Shown here one piece after another: positions 11,861 through 24,200 of a stretch of DNA of 64,000 bases. Source of the DNA: Eutreptiella sp. 'Long Island Sound 2002' (lineage: Eukaryota > Euglenozoa > Euglenophyceae > Eutreptiales > Eutreptiaceae); contig OZ038385.1 of the NCBI GenBank assembly GCA_964036045.1, forward strand, positions 16,923,786 through 16,987,785, given 5' to 3'. The first letter of the stretch is position 1. Each line of letters opens with the position of its first letter. The translations under genes and the position numbers were made by a program. Under the pieces are notes generated by a model. It was given only the letters and a program-made list of their open reading frames with translations. It was not told where the DNA came from and made no database searches.

Positions 11861-12061
11861 ATGGGGCATGGGCAGATGTGGGTGCCTCCAGAGAAGATGA
11901 GGATGATGGTGAATTGTGTTGTGTTGCATTTTCGTTGTGCTCTTGGCGGGCCATGTAATGTGAGTTCCTGCAACAAATGTGTGGGCGACGTAGTGTGCTC
12001 GCAGTACGCGCATGCACAGGGTGCTTCAGGACTTGCCTGCAAAGGTTGTGTGAACTTGTGA
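11861..12061 (+). pseudogene. Cys-rich relic, copy 1 (zinc-finger-like C-terminus)
   Basis: A 66-aa frame carries spaced cysteines (SSCNKCVGDVVC, then ACKGC). Upstream, in a neighbouring frame, lies an acidic stretch (REDEDDGE) directly before a CC pair. The same order, a PW-containing segment, an acidic linker and a Cys-rich tail, appears at 12.7-13.0 kb and 17.25-17.6 kb, so these look like three decayed copies of one C-terminal domain. The frame changes within the copy, so I call it a relic. The parent protein is not identified. Confidence 0.35.
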
Positions 12062-12169
12062 ACATCACACCATGAAAATCGCGTCCTTGCGAAGAAGAGG
12101 TGAGGTTTGATCAAGAGTTGTGCACCGCTACGACGTCAAGAACCCCACAATGCCCTAGCTTCACGCGCC

Positions 12170-12690
12170 TCATAGGGGGCGCACTTGGCGGCCTCACAGG
12201 GGGCGCACTTAACGTGGTGCGCGCGCACTGCGACTATTTGGAAGTGTGGCCATACTCGAAACTCATACTTTGTGATACTGTGGGCATCATCGTTGTTTGA
12301 CAGCGGGTTTTGATGCTTCTTCCACATTGGGGATATGCCATTTTGGATTTTTACCCAGTTTCACCCATTTCCACCCTTTTTTACACATTCTTTGCTCATT
12401 TCCACCACATCCACTCCTTTCTAGGTTGATTTCTCCCCACTATGGGGACCCCGAGAAGGCAGGGGTTATGTAGCCATATTGATCTCTCCCCACCATGGGG
12501 ATCCTGAGAAGGCAGGGGTGATGCAGCCCTATTGATTTCTCCCCACTATGGGGACCCGACAAGGTAGGGGTGATGTAGCCATTCTGCCCAATGTAGGGCC
12601 CCTAAGACGGCAAGGGTGAGGTAGCCACTTGTGATATTGGCCCCTTTGCGACCCCCGAGAAGGCAGGGGTGATGTAGCCATTCGGCCCGC
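12170..12690 (+). repeat. Dispersed modular repeat family A, copy at 12.2 kb
   Basis: Three modules lie in order. The first is a GC-rich block containing GGGGGCGCACTTA and GTGCGCGCGCACTGC, followed by CATACTTTGTGATACT. The second contains CACATTGGGGATATG and TTTCACCCATTTCCA. The third is a 50-60-bp unit, repeated about five times, containing CCCCACYATGGGGACC, GAGAAGGCAGGGG and GATGTAGCC. The same modules recur at 16,965, 33,178 and 36,660. A related two-part version forms the array at 20.5 kb. Confidence 0.8.
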
Positions 12691-12692
12691 GC

Positions 12693-13019
12693 ATGTGGCA
12701 TTGGGGCACCATAAGGAATGTATGGACGGGATCCGGTACTGAGTTGCATGAGTACGTGCGTGTACTCTTGCATTTGCAACCATTTTTGATTCGAAGACAA
12801 GTACAGTACCCACCATGTGGTCCAAGGGAACACGTACTTGCACATGTATGGGCCGCACCTGCAAGGGAGGACAGTGATGATGAGGGTGGTGTGGGTGGCG
12901 ATGGGGATGTATGTGCCCTTTGTTGCACCAAGTCTGACCCTGAGAAAATGTCCATGTGTGACAAGTGTCAGCTGCAACATTGTACCGTTGCATTGACATG
13001 CATACATGTGACAGTGTGA
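12693..13019 (+). pseudogene. PHD/RING-like Cys-rich relic, copy 2
   Basis: A 108-aa frame has an N-terminal part with MWHWGTIRN and a middle part with LLHLQPFLIRRQV. An acidic linker (REDSDDEGG) follows. The tail reads VCALCC, then DPEKMSMCDKCQLQHC, which has the Cys spacing of a PHD-type zinc finger. It is colinear with the copy at 17.25 kb, which shares an LWHWG..RN segment and IRRQV. It sits directly after family A repeats in both places, so the coding relic and the repeats probably moved together. I infer the C-terminal end of a mobile-element protein; no catalytic domain is visible. Confidence 0.45.
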
Positions 13020-16000
13020 TGGTGCTTTAATTCTGCAAAATATGTCATGTTGTGCACACAAGTTGCTCATTCTAAGATTGTATTTAGTTGACAATTGAAC
13101 AGAAGGAGGGTTGCGTGTTGTTGAGGGTGTGATACCTGGGCTGGTGACCATCGCCGTTCATGGCTTTTTCCATTTTGCATGATGTGTTGTGTGAACGGAA
13201 GGTAGCTTGCAACTGTCTTGAGCTAGGGTAGTTGGGGTCGCCTCTTTGAAAGGCGTTTGGAAGGGGAGTGCCTAGGGGCTCTTCCGGGGGGAATCTAGTC
13301 CAAAAGTAGCGTGCAATGCAAGGATGCCCCCACAGGCCCACTCGTTACGCCTGCCAGCCCATGGCTACCACATCATATCTCTCCGTCGAGGTGCTTCTTC
13401 GGGCCCCGGTCTTGTATATTAGCTTAATGGGCACAAGCCGCTGTTTGACAGAGCACTCTCTCTCATGTAGACGCTGCTTTTGCAGTTTTGGGGGTCACAC
13501 TGTTCTGCGGTCTCCTTCAGATATTTTGTCCTGAGCATCTGGACCGACACACTGTTGAACGGGAATTGATGTTGCAATGCAGCACAAATCTGGCGTGTCA
13601 CGTGCAGTAGAAGGCCGTTCGACCAGACTTCCGGCGATCACACATTGTTCTTGGCTGCTTTATCATATCATCAGCAGGGCCCAAAAACGTTCATTTTGCA
13701 CATCCGGATCAAAGGTTTCCCCCTTGACATGACAGTTGGATGTGAACACTCGCATTGGGATGCTGTTTGCAGATGCGCTCCCTGGGGCAAAGCTGTATGA
13801 TATGTTGTGTGACAAATAATTGCTGTTGGATACCAACGTTCTTTTACCACCCTCATCCATTTAAAACGCTGCCATTGCTCAACTGAAGAAAAAAAAAAGG
13901 ACTGTTATTCATGCAGTTTGGGTTACCAATAAAACCTGACATGTAACATACCCGACAGTCTCCAGGGCACTCTGGTTGAGCTCTGGTTTGTGGAAGATCT
14001 GTGCACGGCCTAAATAAATCTATTACACTGAGATCCAATGGACTGGGCCCTGTTTCAAACCACTGATTCATAATGGGATTTACTTTACTTCATGGGACCC
14101 CCCCCGCACAAATGCGTTGGGCTTTAAAACCCGAAGGATGCAAACCCTTGGTTCAAGCGCTTTTTTAAACCCCTCGCCAGCTGACAATTTGCCGCTGCTA
14201 TGTGCCTGCACTGCCATTTCCAGTCAGGGCCAACAGACTACCCAAGCCCTCGCCCCGCCAGAACATATATAGTACCCTGCTGTGTGGAAATGGCAGATCA
14301 GCCCTGAGCAGCAGGAAAGCAGAGGATATATATGCGATACCTGAATCCTGTTCACGAAACATAGATGTGCATGGGCTGGGGCATGGTGTGCACTCACTTG
14401 GTCCCCTTTTCATGCATTTGGCAGCGCTGTGTGGGGATGTGTAGGACTGTGCTCCATGTCGCCCAATGCAGCTGAGGCCATTGTTGAGACGCAGGAGAGT
14501 GAGGAAAGAGCCCCCCGCTTGGTGGGGGAGCCACACACAGGCAGACCCCATGGCAGCAGCGCGATGGCTGCCACACAGGGCATTCCCATGGGGATGGCAT
14601 TTCGTGCAGGATCCTGTGCACGCATGGGGTGTGTGCAGCGTGCACAGGTAGTGCACCCGCGGTGCAAGGGTCACCAGATTGGCGCTTTCAGATGTGAACC
14701 ATCCACCATCCTCCCCGTTTCCCCTGATGCAACTGAGCGCCCGTCTCTCTGGGTCAGGGAAGGGAAGGTCAGGGAAGAGAAGACAGTTGGTGCATTGGGC
14801 TTATTGTTGCATTATTATTATTATTGCATGGGGACGCATCTGGCGCCCAGGAAGGGAGATATTTGGTGAATTCATGTCTGGTGCCCAAGAGCCACACTAT
14901 GCCATGCTGTAGATCCTGGTGGAAAATTACAAGGTGTCTGGAATGCATCATCTGTCCAGACCGTATCAATCTGGGACATCAGTGTCTGAAAGCGAAGGGG
15001 AGGGGTAAACAACCGGCGAGGGGCTTGTGCCATCGCTTATTGAGACACAGCCCCCCCCCCCCCCCCCCCCCTTCCAACACCATCCTCCTCAAGATCCGCC
15101 GAAAACCACACTCGGAGAAGATGATGATTTCCTGAAAGGGGATGTCATGGACGCGTGGACCAACCAACTCACCAAATTTGCCACCAAACTTGCCGTCCTT
15201 GGATGCCTTAGCAGAGGGAACGCGAGGGTCTTGCCTCCCAGACAGCAACTACCTTTCAGTTGGAAGCTGTGTCCGTACTTATGTCAGTTTTGTTGTGTTT
15301 GTTGTGGCCATACGCTCTCCCCTCAGTGAACCCAGCAATATGCTGGAGCCAAAAATGTGGGAGTGCACCAGGGTCTGGTGTGCCACTGCAGAAGTCCCAA
15401 TCATTTCTGCATAAGCTTCCTGCTGAGGGCTGGATCCGTAGCAAGGCGCAATCAACACCTGGGAGTGTGCTACCTCAACGTTTTACTGTTTCTCTCCCTT
15501 CACCCCCCCCCTTCTATATGTATGCTTTGACGTGTTATGATTGCGATCCCCCCGGTGGAGCTTGCTTTTGAATGGGGCTGTCTGCCCTAATTGGAGAGTG
15601 TGTGCATTGGACTGTCGAATTGCTGTTTGTATCTGCGACAAGACAACAGCATTACTGTTTTGAGGGTAGTGGAAGACGCCTTTCAACTTTTTTTCACCCG
15701 TATTTTGTGCGGTTTTTCGCTGCGGGCGGGGGGGGCGGGGGTGATTCAACAACTTTTTGAAACGGGTTTTTATGTGGGAGGGTGATCCGCGGCAGAATGC
15801 CTCTAAGCAAGCGCACACAGCTTCCGAATCAAGCCAAGAAGGTTGTTAGCTGTGCAGCAGCTGAACTCTACTGCATTTACAATGTGGGGATAAGCTGGAG
15901 GTGCTGCTTAAACAAAGGTGCTATGCAGTCATGTTGTTCCAGAGTATCATGCGATCCGCTGATTCATTTTTCAAGAGTCCCCACAGCTGACAACCAGTCC

Positions 16001-16964
16001 CAAGGTTCGCAGATATGCAAGAGACTAGATTCACGAATAGGTATTGGACGGGAGCCCCCAGCCAGATGGGCGGGAGGCACAGAGCAAAAAAGAAGTATTG
16101 GCAAAGTTTGGTGCATTGCAACAAAAGGTGGAACAAAGATAGAATTCTCAAGATTTCAAACACGTGGAACGGCATTTTTCAAATTGCACATAAGTGTAGC
16201 AACTTCCCATCGGCTACATATGCATGCTCATGTGTAGCTCTTTGCATTATTAATGTAAAGTTCAGCAATCAACTACAGTTTTGTAACAGCAGCATCATTA
16301 TACAGGTAAAGCTGGTAAAGTTGTGGTGGTAAGAAGAACGGGCGCTGTAGCCCACAAAAAATTTTGATCTTTTACTAACAGCTTGGATTTGCAGAGAGCA
16401 AACAATTTAGAGCCAGCCTTTTTTGATTAATTATTTGGGAACATTCTCTAGCTCAAATTTTTTCATTATGTGTTCCGACCCAACAAGTCGGAACTGAACA
16501 CATTGTGTTTCCATTTGACATAATTGGTACCACATTAGGTATTTAAGTCTATCTTACCCACGGTGGAATGGTTTTCTTTCCAACTGCTTGTATTGTCCAA
16601 ATGTGCGAAAGCTTACACACATTTTTTGGATCGGGTGCGTCAATACAGCCAGTGCCATGGTGCTGCCATTATCATGGGCAACAACAGGATAGATATCATT
16701 AAGCACCAGTATAGGGTGCGCGAACTAAAGCACGCATGTGCAACTTTTTTTGGCTTGCTGCATCGCTGGTGGTAAAGACCTAGCGTTGCAGTTTGCTTTT
16801 GGGGCTCAAAAGAAACTGTAGTGATACAGTGGGGTCTCGCCAATAAGAATCCCCCTTCTGGATGCCCTAGCCTAGCGATATTCCTGGCTGTTCTTTAACC
16901 CAACCTATGGGGGAGTGTTAGCGCGCTGGGCATCTTTTTCGACCTGTGCCCCACCGGTGACCTT
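13020..16964. other. Intergenic, no confident gene
   Basis: The region is AT-richer than the left of the window. Short minus-strand frames at 14,071-13,853, 13,860-13,663 and 13,601-13,419 have plausible composition and lie end to end in different frames. They could be a decayed gene, but I recognise no domain. A poly-C tract of about 20 lies at 15,051-15,071 and an ATT/ATG microsatellite near 14,811-14,826. A segment at 13,225-13,320 ending in AAAAGTAGCGTGCAATGC resembles segments at 17,740-17,800 and 37,340-37,410, possibly the far end of family A elements. Confidence 0.35.
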
Positions 16965-17245
16965 TTAGGGGGTGCACTAAGTGCAGTGCGCAGTGCGGGC
17001 GCAGTGCAACTATTTGGACGTCTAGCCGTCTTAGAACCGCATACTTTGTGATACGATGGGCATTATTGTTGTGTGAAAACGGGTATTTTGATGCTTTTTT
17101 CACATTGGGGATATGGTATATTTGGATTCTCACCCAGTTTCACCCATTTTCATCCATTTTTTCTCGTTTCCACCACACCCACGCCTTACTAGGTTGATAT
17201 CTCCCCACCATGGGGACCCCGAGAAGGCAGGGTTGATGTAGCCAC
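16965..17245 (+). repeat. Dispersed repeat family A, copy at 17.0 kb
   Basis: This copy has the GC-rich module (GGGGGTGCACTAAGTGCAGTG), the CATACTTTGTGATACGATGG block, the CACATTGGGGATATGG block, and a single copy of the CCCCACCATGGGGACC / GAGAAGGCAGGG unit. It is followed at once by Cys-rich relic copy 3, the same arrangement as at 12.2-13.0 kb. Confidence 0.75.
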
Positions 17246-17246
17246 A

Positions 17247-17640
17247 ATGACGTGCACGGAAGGTATAGTGCACGCATTGAGCAGCTGTTTGCTCGCTTGT
17301 GGCATTGGGGCTTGGTTAGGAACAGCTGGCGTGGCGGCCCCAATGAGTTGCACCAGTCAGTCCATATTTTGTTGCATTTTACGCAATTTTGCATTCGCAG
17401 GCAGGTGCGCCCCCGCCCCCCCCTATGGACCATGGGAGCATGTCCCACCTCATGTTTGGACTGACAAAAGCAACTCGGCCACTACACAGGATGAGGCAGA
17501 GGATGAGGCAGAAGTGTGTGTGTTGTGTTGCTAGAACCGTTCCACCATCACAATTTGTGGTGAGTGTGAAGACCACTATTGTGCTGAATGTATTAACACC
17601 CACACTTGTGGGACCAACGTTTTTTTTTGTAAAGTACAAT
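17247..17640 (+). pseudogene. PHD/RING-like Cys-rich relic, copy 3
   Basis: The order matches copy 2: LWHWG..RN, LLHFTQFCIRRQV, a proline-rich PW segment, an acidic linker (DEAEDEAE), then VCVLCC. A stop codon follows that CC. In the same frame the sequence continues as ICGECEDHYCAECINTHTC, keeping regular CxxC spacing. The in-frame stop plus frame changes upstream mark it as decayed. Known fact: such CxxC arrays bind zinc in PHD and RING domains. The role here is unknown. Confidence 0.45.
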
Positions 17641-20474
17641 ACAAATGACATTTGGTGTTGTTGAATTCATGGCTATTGCCTTATTCTGCAACGTGCTTCG
17701 TAGAGGAGGTGTGCGGTCCAACGTGGTCTACTTGGGGGGCTTCCCCATGAGAGGGTAAATTCCCCTTGAATTCGGGATAGTTAATAGAAAAGTAGCACGC
17801 CGGGCGCGCGCTGGGCAAACATTCCCCCTATAGTTATGTAATAGCACATTCCTATGTCTGCGGCAACTTTCTAGCCTAGCATATTCCCATTTGCATATTC
17901 TTATGCGAGCAGCCATGATGTAGTGTCTTGTGGCAGAAGATTGGATTCAATGTCGTTGCCGTTGAAGCCCAAGGTTTTGCTTTGTTCTTTCTCTTCCACC
18001 GGGTTGGGGTGTAGTCCCCCATCTCATAAAAAAATTGCGGTAGATAGCAGTAACAATGTTGTAAAAATGCGGTAGATTTGCGGTATATTGCGGTATATGG
18101 GGGAGCGGGACACACCATGCGTGCACCGTGCATCTTTTTGATTTAGACAATTTACCTAGCGCCATTGTTTTGCTTTGTCGTTGCCCCATGAGGTGCCGTG
18201 TTGCTGAGCTGGTGCCCCATTTCACCCCGCATGCCCTCAAGACTGCATTGTACATGCTATTCCTTGGTCTATAGCTTAGCAACACAATGTAGTTGTCTTG
18301 GGTTCGCGCCGGTACCCCTATCTTCTACAACCGCAGTAGTGCAAATGAGCGGCTTCCTGCTACTATTCTGGGCCCCTCACAATGCTACCATACCATGCCA
18401 TACTCTACCAGATGCACTTTGGACAGCAAGAAACTGGTGTGATTGGATGTTTTCTTGGTTCCAATGTTGCTGTGTGCCGCTGTTCTATGGGGGTCCAATT
18501 GGGGGGCTGAAAGCTGGGTAATTGCCCCAAACAGTGCACACTGTGCGTGCAGCCGTTCCCCCTATGTGTATTGGCCCTGATCATTTTGTATGAAAAGCAA
18601 TGCCATTGTGACCTTGTCTGATTTCGAAGCCAAGCCTCATCTGTCCAGGAGTTTTAATGTGGGAGACCCCGAGGACAGTTTTTTTAGGGTGGGTCTCTTT
18701 TACCAATTCTGCATCCATTTGGCGGGTAATGATTTGTGAACCCGTGCATATAGGTCCCTCAACCTTATTGTATCAAAAACAACACCACTGTGTGGAGGGC
18801 CCATGACCCCATTTCTTCATCGATGATGAAAGGCCCTTCTTCTATCTTGTTTCTTTCCTATTTGTTCCTATTCCAACGGAGGCAAAGTCAACTGCAATTT
18901 CTTGGCTCTGCGGAGACTGCCTCGATATTTTTCTCTGTCTTTCATGGGCCCTTTCTTTTGAAATCTTAAACAGGATCTCGGCAATTTACTTGGGATGAAG
19001 TAAGCATGGCACCCTTTCTGCTTCCATTCATGCATCCATTGTTTTGCAATTTTTCAACGGCATCATCATTCAAAACAAACCAAGAAATGGCAACAATTCC
19101 ATTGAAAAATCCACAGAAAAATCAAATCAGACAAGATAAATTACAATTCAAATGTATTAAAGCTCTCGCAAAAAAAAATTGTAATGTGAATATTCTATGA
19201 ACATTAAAGCGGCATTTTGCAAATGCAGCACGGATTTTGAATGACATGAGCAGTTGAAGTACCTACAAACACATTGCACCACGCGGCATCTTTCCAACGG
19301 GGTTTCAACCCGACAGACAAATTTCAAAATGCATCACCTAACTCTGCGACCCCATCTTCAAGCAGAAGGCTTAGAGCACAGGGGGCAGCCAACTTCAGCC
19401 CTTGACCCCCCCTCCCCGCCTTAGAGTGCCAAAATGTTCACAAGGTCCAGACCACATTTTGTCCAAATTTGGTGCCAAAAATTTTTTAGCAAGTGGTGGG
19501 TTAAATTTGTTTGTTACACCATGCGTGTAAGGTACAACGGCTAGTTGTTGTACTAGGGACTAGTTGTTGTACCATTGGTGTATTCCTAATTTTTTCTGCA
19601 TTAAAGCAGGGTATTTTATGGATATTTACCACCAACAATGACTACTGTACCATTGGGACATATTATCAACCACCTAAAGTCCTTCGGTGATGCTTATTTT
19701 ACGCCCTTGGGCACCCATGTGTCATCTAAAATACGCTATGACCCTTGAACACCAATACCAAACCCAATTTTTTTTTGGAAAATCTAGTGGTGCATAGGCC
19801 CGGTGAGTCTACGGGTCCTTCAGCGGGGGCGGTGGAGTACGTTTGCCTTCATTTCACATCCCAAGGATAATGACAAATTGTTATCCCAATGCACCCTTTC
19901 GTTTTCACCTCAAAAACCTCCCGTTGCAAAAAAAGCCATGTGACTTGGGTATGATACACTACATTTTGGCCTTCTGCAAAATTTTCTTAATGGTGAAATT
20001 TTTTGTCGCTGAAATCAATACGTCTCTCTCAGATTTTAAAACCGTTCAAAGGTAGCAACAACAAAAGTGTGCCACTACATCATTGGTTTGGGCAATCCGG
20101 GTTCATTGTCTTTCGCTTGGTTTTGTGGGTTCGCGATGACAAACACTTTCCAACCAAGTGGCATTAACGACTATTTTCGTCACTGACATACAAATCAAAC
20201 AACTTCTCTTCCCTTTCCCCATTGTCCGAGGAAGGCCGGGCTTCGCCAGGATGTGGGGCTGTTCTTTGGACAACGTCGTTAACCCAGGACGTTCCCTAAG
20301 ACCTTCTTCTTTTTTTTCTCTTAAGGAACATCAGTTGTAGGGTTGCCCTGAACTATCTATGCCATGACGGTCTTTAAGGAACCAGATTTTTTTGTTTTTT
20401 TGTTAAGGACCGCCCTTAAGGACCTCCCTCCCCCAATGGGCTTTTTCCACTGGCCCGATGAGGCCGCTTTTTGA
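17641..20474. other. AT-rich intergenic region, nothing recognised
   Basis: Frames are short and uninformative. Minor features are a small GCGGTAKA direct repeat near 18,040-18,100 and A/T homopolymer tracts. A doublet of ACTAGTTGTTGTAC lies near 19,540-19,572. Confidence 0.5.
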
Positions 20475-21035
20475 ACCCCTTTTTGGAAACCCGCGCGAAT
20501 GCAGGGGTTACGTAGCAATTCTGCTCTCTTTTGGGCCCCCGAGAATGCAAGGGTGCAGCAGCCACTTTTGATTTCGTCCCTTTTGTTTGGGTACCCCCAA
20601 GAATGCAGGGGTTACGTAGCACTTCCACCCTCTTGTGGGCTACCGAGAAGGCAAGGGTGAGGTAGCCACTTCTGATTTTGTCCACTTTGTTGGGGACCCC
20701 CGAGAACGTAGGGGTTATGTAGCAATTACACCCTCTTTTGGGCCCCCGAGAAGGCAAGGCTGAGGCAGCCACTTTTGATGTCATCCCTCTTTGTTTGAGG
20801 ACCCCCGAGAACGCAGGGTTACGCACCAATTCTGCCCTCTTCTGGGCTCCCAAGAAGGCAGGGTTGAGGCGGCCACTCCTGATTTCGCCCCCCCCTTTAT
20901 TTGGGGGCCCCTGAGAATGCAGGGGGTCACATAGTAATTACGCCCTCTTGTGGGCCTCCGAGAAGGAGGCGTGATGCAGCCACTTCTGATTTTGTCCTCA
21001 TTTGTTTGGGGACCCCCGAGAATGGCTGTGCTAGC
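20475..21035. repeat. 104-bp two-part minisatellite (about 5.5 units)
   Basis: CGAGAAYGCAGGGG and CGAGAAGGCAAGGG half-units alternate, giving a full period of 103-106 bp (phase points near 20,599, 20,702, 20,806, 20,912 and 21,017). Each half-unit contains a small hairpin: GCCC with GGGC around TCTTTT in one, and CCCC with GGGG around TTTGTT in the other. The units are related to the third module of repeat family A, and a single such unit lies at 33,300-33,380. Confidence 0.85.
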
Positions 21036-21707
21036 TAATTTGCAGGCTGTGCAAAAGCATGTGCCAGAATACTTCGCATCACAGACTGACACGGGTCGCA
21101 AATAGGAAGCAGAAGACATATTGCAAGTTGTGTGTCATGAGATTTTTTCTGTTTCGGCCGCTTTTTTTTTGCGAATGTTTTTCAAGTAGTCTGTGTCACT
21201 TCAAAAAACGCTCAGCACATGCACGGCCTGAAAGTGGACGTTGTCCGTGGGATGGTCTATGCTTTGTGCTTCCCATTGATGTACATGAAGCGCAAACCGG
21301 CTGATGATGGGTGGGAGCAGCATCTTGGGTCCTTACGATCCTGCCATCTCTCCCATTCAAGGTGCTCGCACACATTTTCTTACTTCCCTCATTTCCGACT
21401 TACTAGAGCGCTTCGTTGGGGGGTCTAGGTGCAGAAAGAGGGACTGCCGGATTGGATTGAGGCATCATCTTGCTCATGTGAGGATGTTTTTCCTTTGTGA
21501 CATCCCATGACAAAGCACGCGGCGAGTGTGCGAGATCCTGTGGACTCGGTGTAATGGGCCATGTGTTGAGGAGTGGTGTCTAAGTGAAGTGTTTGCTTAG
21601 CTGCTTTGTACGCCATTCAGACCAAGATGTCGTGTGGGACGGCAACCTGTAGACATAGAGGATAACACCTTGCTCTACTTTGAAGCATTCAAGATTTTTC
21701 AGTCCCC

Positions 21708-22074
21708 TATGATGTGGAGGATTTTGAACCGACCAAAGAGATGATGTCATTTTGGGCCAACCCCAACTTGGCACGCACACAGGACTCTGAAATTTCTGAA
21801 ATTGAAGAGTTGTATGGCAAAGCGGGGTGCAAACTCAGAAGCTGAGGAAGACCTTATCCAGCCCACAACAGTTTTTAAGGCTTTAAAACAACCCAAGAAG
21901 GATCCCCCCATTCCTTCAGGAGGGTTTCAATATAATGTGGATGAAGCGCTTGCCGCATCTATGCAACATGGCACCATGCATGAGTTTGTGTTGTGTGAAC
22001 CAAAGGTATGGTCTGTCTATTCAGTGGAACACGGAAGATGTGTTAATGCGTGTTGTCAACCACGTTGCAACCAA
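21708..22074 (+). pseudogene. Unidentified exon-like coding fragment with one frameshift
   Basis: One frame reads YDVEDFEPTKEMMSFWANPN and goes on to SEISEIEELYGKAG. It overlaps a second frame reading EEDLIQPTTVFKALKQPKK, which ends at CNQ directly before a perfect GTAAGT donor at 22,075. Amino-acid composition and the acidic/basic pattern look like real protein, but one frame change is needed near 21,835. I do not recognise the family. It could be a decayed transposon exon or a gene with an unmodelled intron. Confidence 0.3.
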
Positions 22075-22080
22075 GTAAGT

Positions 22081-23329
22081 ATTGTGCACTGTTAACATTA
22101 TTATTGCACTTGCCTTTTGGAATTGGTTGGTGAAAAAAACTGGCGGGCGTGTATAATACGAAACGGTTCCATGTTGGTATGCATATTTTTGCTATGGACT
22201 GCAATCCCAAAGTCCAGCTGATCCACATTTGTATGCTTGTGTAGGGATGGACTGCAATCCCAGAGTACCCAAGGGAGAAGAGTGGCAACACCCAGCCAGG
22301 AACAACTATTTTGGGGTTTTGGGTGTAACACCCCGTTTCATTTTTTCTCACGGCGAGGGAACATCCTGCGTTCACCTTTTGGTCAAGGTCCAAATTTGGC
22401 GACAAGTTTTGTTGCAGCCCTATCACTTCTTTGGTGTGGTTCTCCCAATTGTCTTGCCCTTTGCTTTGCTACTAGCTTTGCTGCAGCACTGTTTTCATGC
22501 TCGGCGACCCTATGTAGAAAACCTTGAGCTGTCACAAAGCTCCCCAAGCGAGGCGACCAAGGATTGTCCTGCGTGGCCGCATTGCTGGCCTGGCAACCAC
22601 AGTGTGTTGCTTTTGGTGTTGCCTTGTGCGGAAACCGACGAAGAAGGACGGCTCCACGATGCAACAATGCTGTGAGCAGGGCTGTCAGGGCATCCACGGG
22701 CATCGCGGTGCTGAATGCGCTAAGGTGGGTGTGGTGTTGAATGCGCTAAGGTGGGCAGTGTCGCAGAAAATAGCTAGGGTCAAACAGGCTAATCCCCGAG
22801 GACTTCAATCTTGCCAAGATGTTGCGGTGAGTAACTCAATCAACATACACATCAATCCAAAATTGGACAAATTGGCAAGAGATGGGCTCTATGATGGTTC
22901 TGCCTTTTCCGGTACTCCTCTTTCTTCCGGAAAAGCGAATTCAGGGCTCGGAAAACAGACTTGTCAAGGAGTTGGAGGACGTCTTTGAGATGGGGGGGGG
23001 GGGCACACACGCCTCTGCCCCCAAAGACTTCATCTTCTAAAGTTCTTGTGGGGTGAGGTGCGTTTTGTTGCTGTCCACCAAAAGCAAACCACATTTCTGA
23101 GTGTTGCCGAGTGGTTGTGTCTCCTTTGCGAGCACTGTTTTAACCCGTTCTTGGAAGATTTGTAGGCTCAACCGACGTCAGGAGTTTCTCATAGGGTGAT
23201 TGGACACTAGATGTTGAGGAACATTTCACCCATGGGGGAGGTGACTCCACGGGTCCGAGGCAGGGGGGTCTTTTAGGAACTAGATTTTTTTGTGTTTTTC
23301 TTTTGTTAAGCACCGCCCTTAAGGACCAC
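22081..23329. other. No confident gene; small direct repeat
   Basis: A 154-aa plus frame (22,524-22,988) contains cysteine pairs (VCCFWCC and QQCCEQGC) but no identifiable domain. A GAATGCGCTAAGGTGGG direct repeat occurs twice near 22,713-22,757. Two related stretches around a GCGACAAG/GCTACTAG motif sit at 22,399-22,500. Confidence 0.35.
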
Positions 23330-23535
23330 CCCAAGGGACCACCAACCGCCAACCACCAACCACCAACCGCCAACCGCCAACCGCGACCAACCGCCAACAA
23401 TTGCCAACTGCCACCAACCACCAATCACCAACTACCAACCGCTGCCAACCACCACCAATTGCCACCAACCGCTAGTTGCCAATTGCCAACCCCCAATCAC
23501 CACCAACCACAAACCGCTAACCGCCCCCAACCATG
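23330..23535. repeat. CCAACCR-type heptamer minisatellite
   Basis: About 200 bp of degenerate CCAACCACCAACCGCC-type repeats (7- to 8-bp units: CCAACCA, CCAACCG, CCAATCA, CCAACTG). The plus strand is almost free of guanine runs, and the reverse complement is GGTTGGTGG-rich. No function is evident. Confidence 0.9.
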
Positions 23536-23751
23536 GTTGAATATATGAGCTACACGCGGTCTTTTTGGGAAAATTGTTTGTAGGAACACTGTTCCTTTTT
23601 TTCCCCTCTCTTAAGGACCCCCCTAGTGCTAGGACGCCAACTACCCCCCCCCCCCCACGAGGTGGCCTCCGGCCAACAGTTAGCTGTCAAAGATACCAGG
23701 AGTCCATGGGCGCCAAAGGCGCCCAATGGTCCACAAGCACCAGAAGCACTA

Positions 23752-24200
23752 CTGAGTTGGGATGATAGACTCCCACATTTCAGTGTGGCCCCTTGAGTTG
23801 GGGTGATGGACTCCCACGCTTTGGTGTGGCCCCTTGATGCTACAGGAAATGCAACAAACATGTTACATAGTTTAGCCCATGTGGTGATGCGCAAGCAGGC
23901 AGGGGCAATGTTGCTACCACTTGAGGTAGAGCTTCCCATTTGCTTCCCTTTCATCAACCATCCATGCTTTCGGCGCCAAATTAGCAAGACGAGGCACTAT
24001 ATAAATGCCGTTTGTTGCGCAGTGAAGATCCCGCGTTCGGAGCTCTTCCCCGGCTCAGGTGCTGTTCTTGTGCTTTTTTTCCTTTCTTTCCACGCTGTGG
24101 CCCCTCGACTTGGGGATACAAACTCCCGCTCTTTGGCGTGGCTCATTGAGTTGGGGATACGGACTCGCGCGCTTTGGCGTGGCCCCTCAAGTTGGGCCGC
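23752..24200. repeat. 41-bp direct repeats in two clusters
   Basis: A unit containing GAGTTGGGRTGATRGACTCC and a TTTGGTGTGGCCCCTTG end occurs twice at 23,752-23,840 and twice, more diverged, at 24,105-24,196. The clusters are separated by unrelated sequence, so the second may be a dispersed copy rather than the same array. Confidence 0.65.

Noticed and set aside
12693-17640. Assignment of the Cys-rich relics to piggyBac transposases
   Set aside because: A C-terminal Cys-rich domain fits the idea, but no DDE core or TTAA-flanked ends could be found, so the family is left open.
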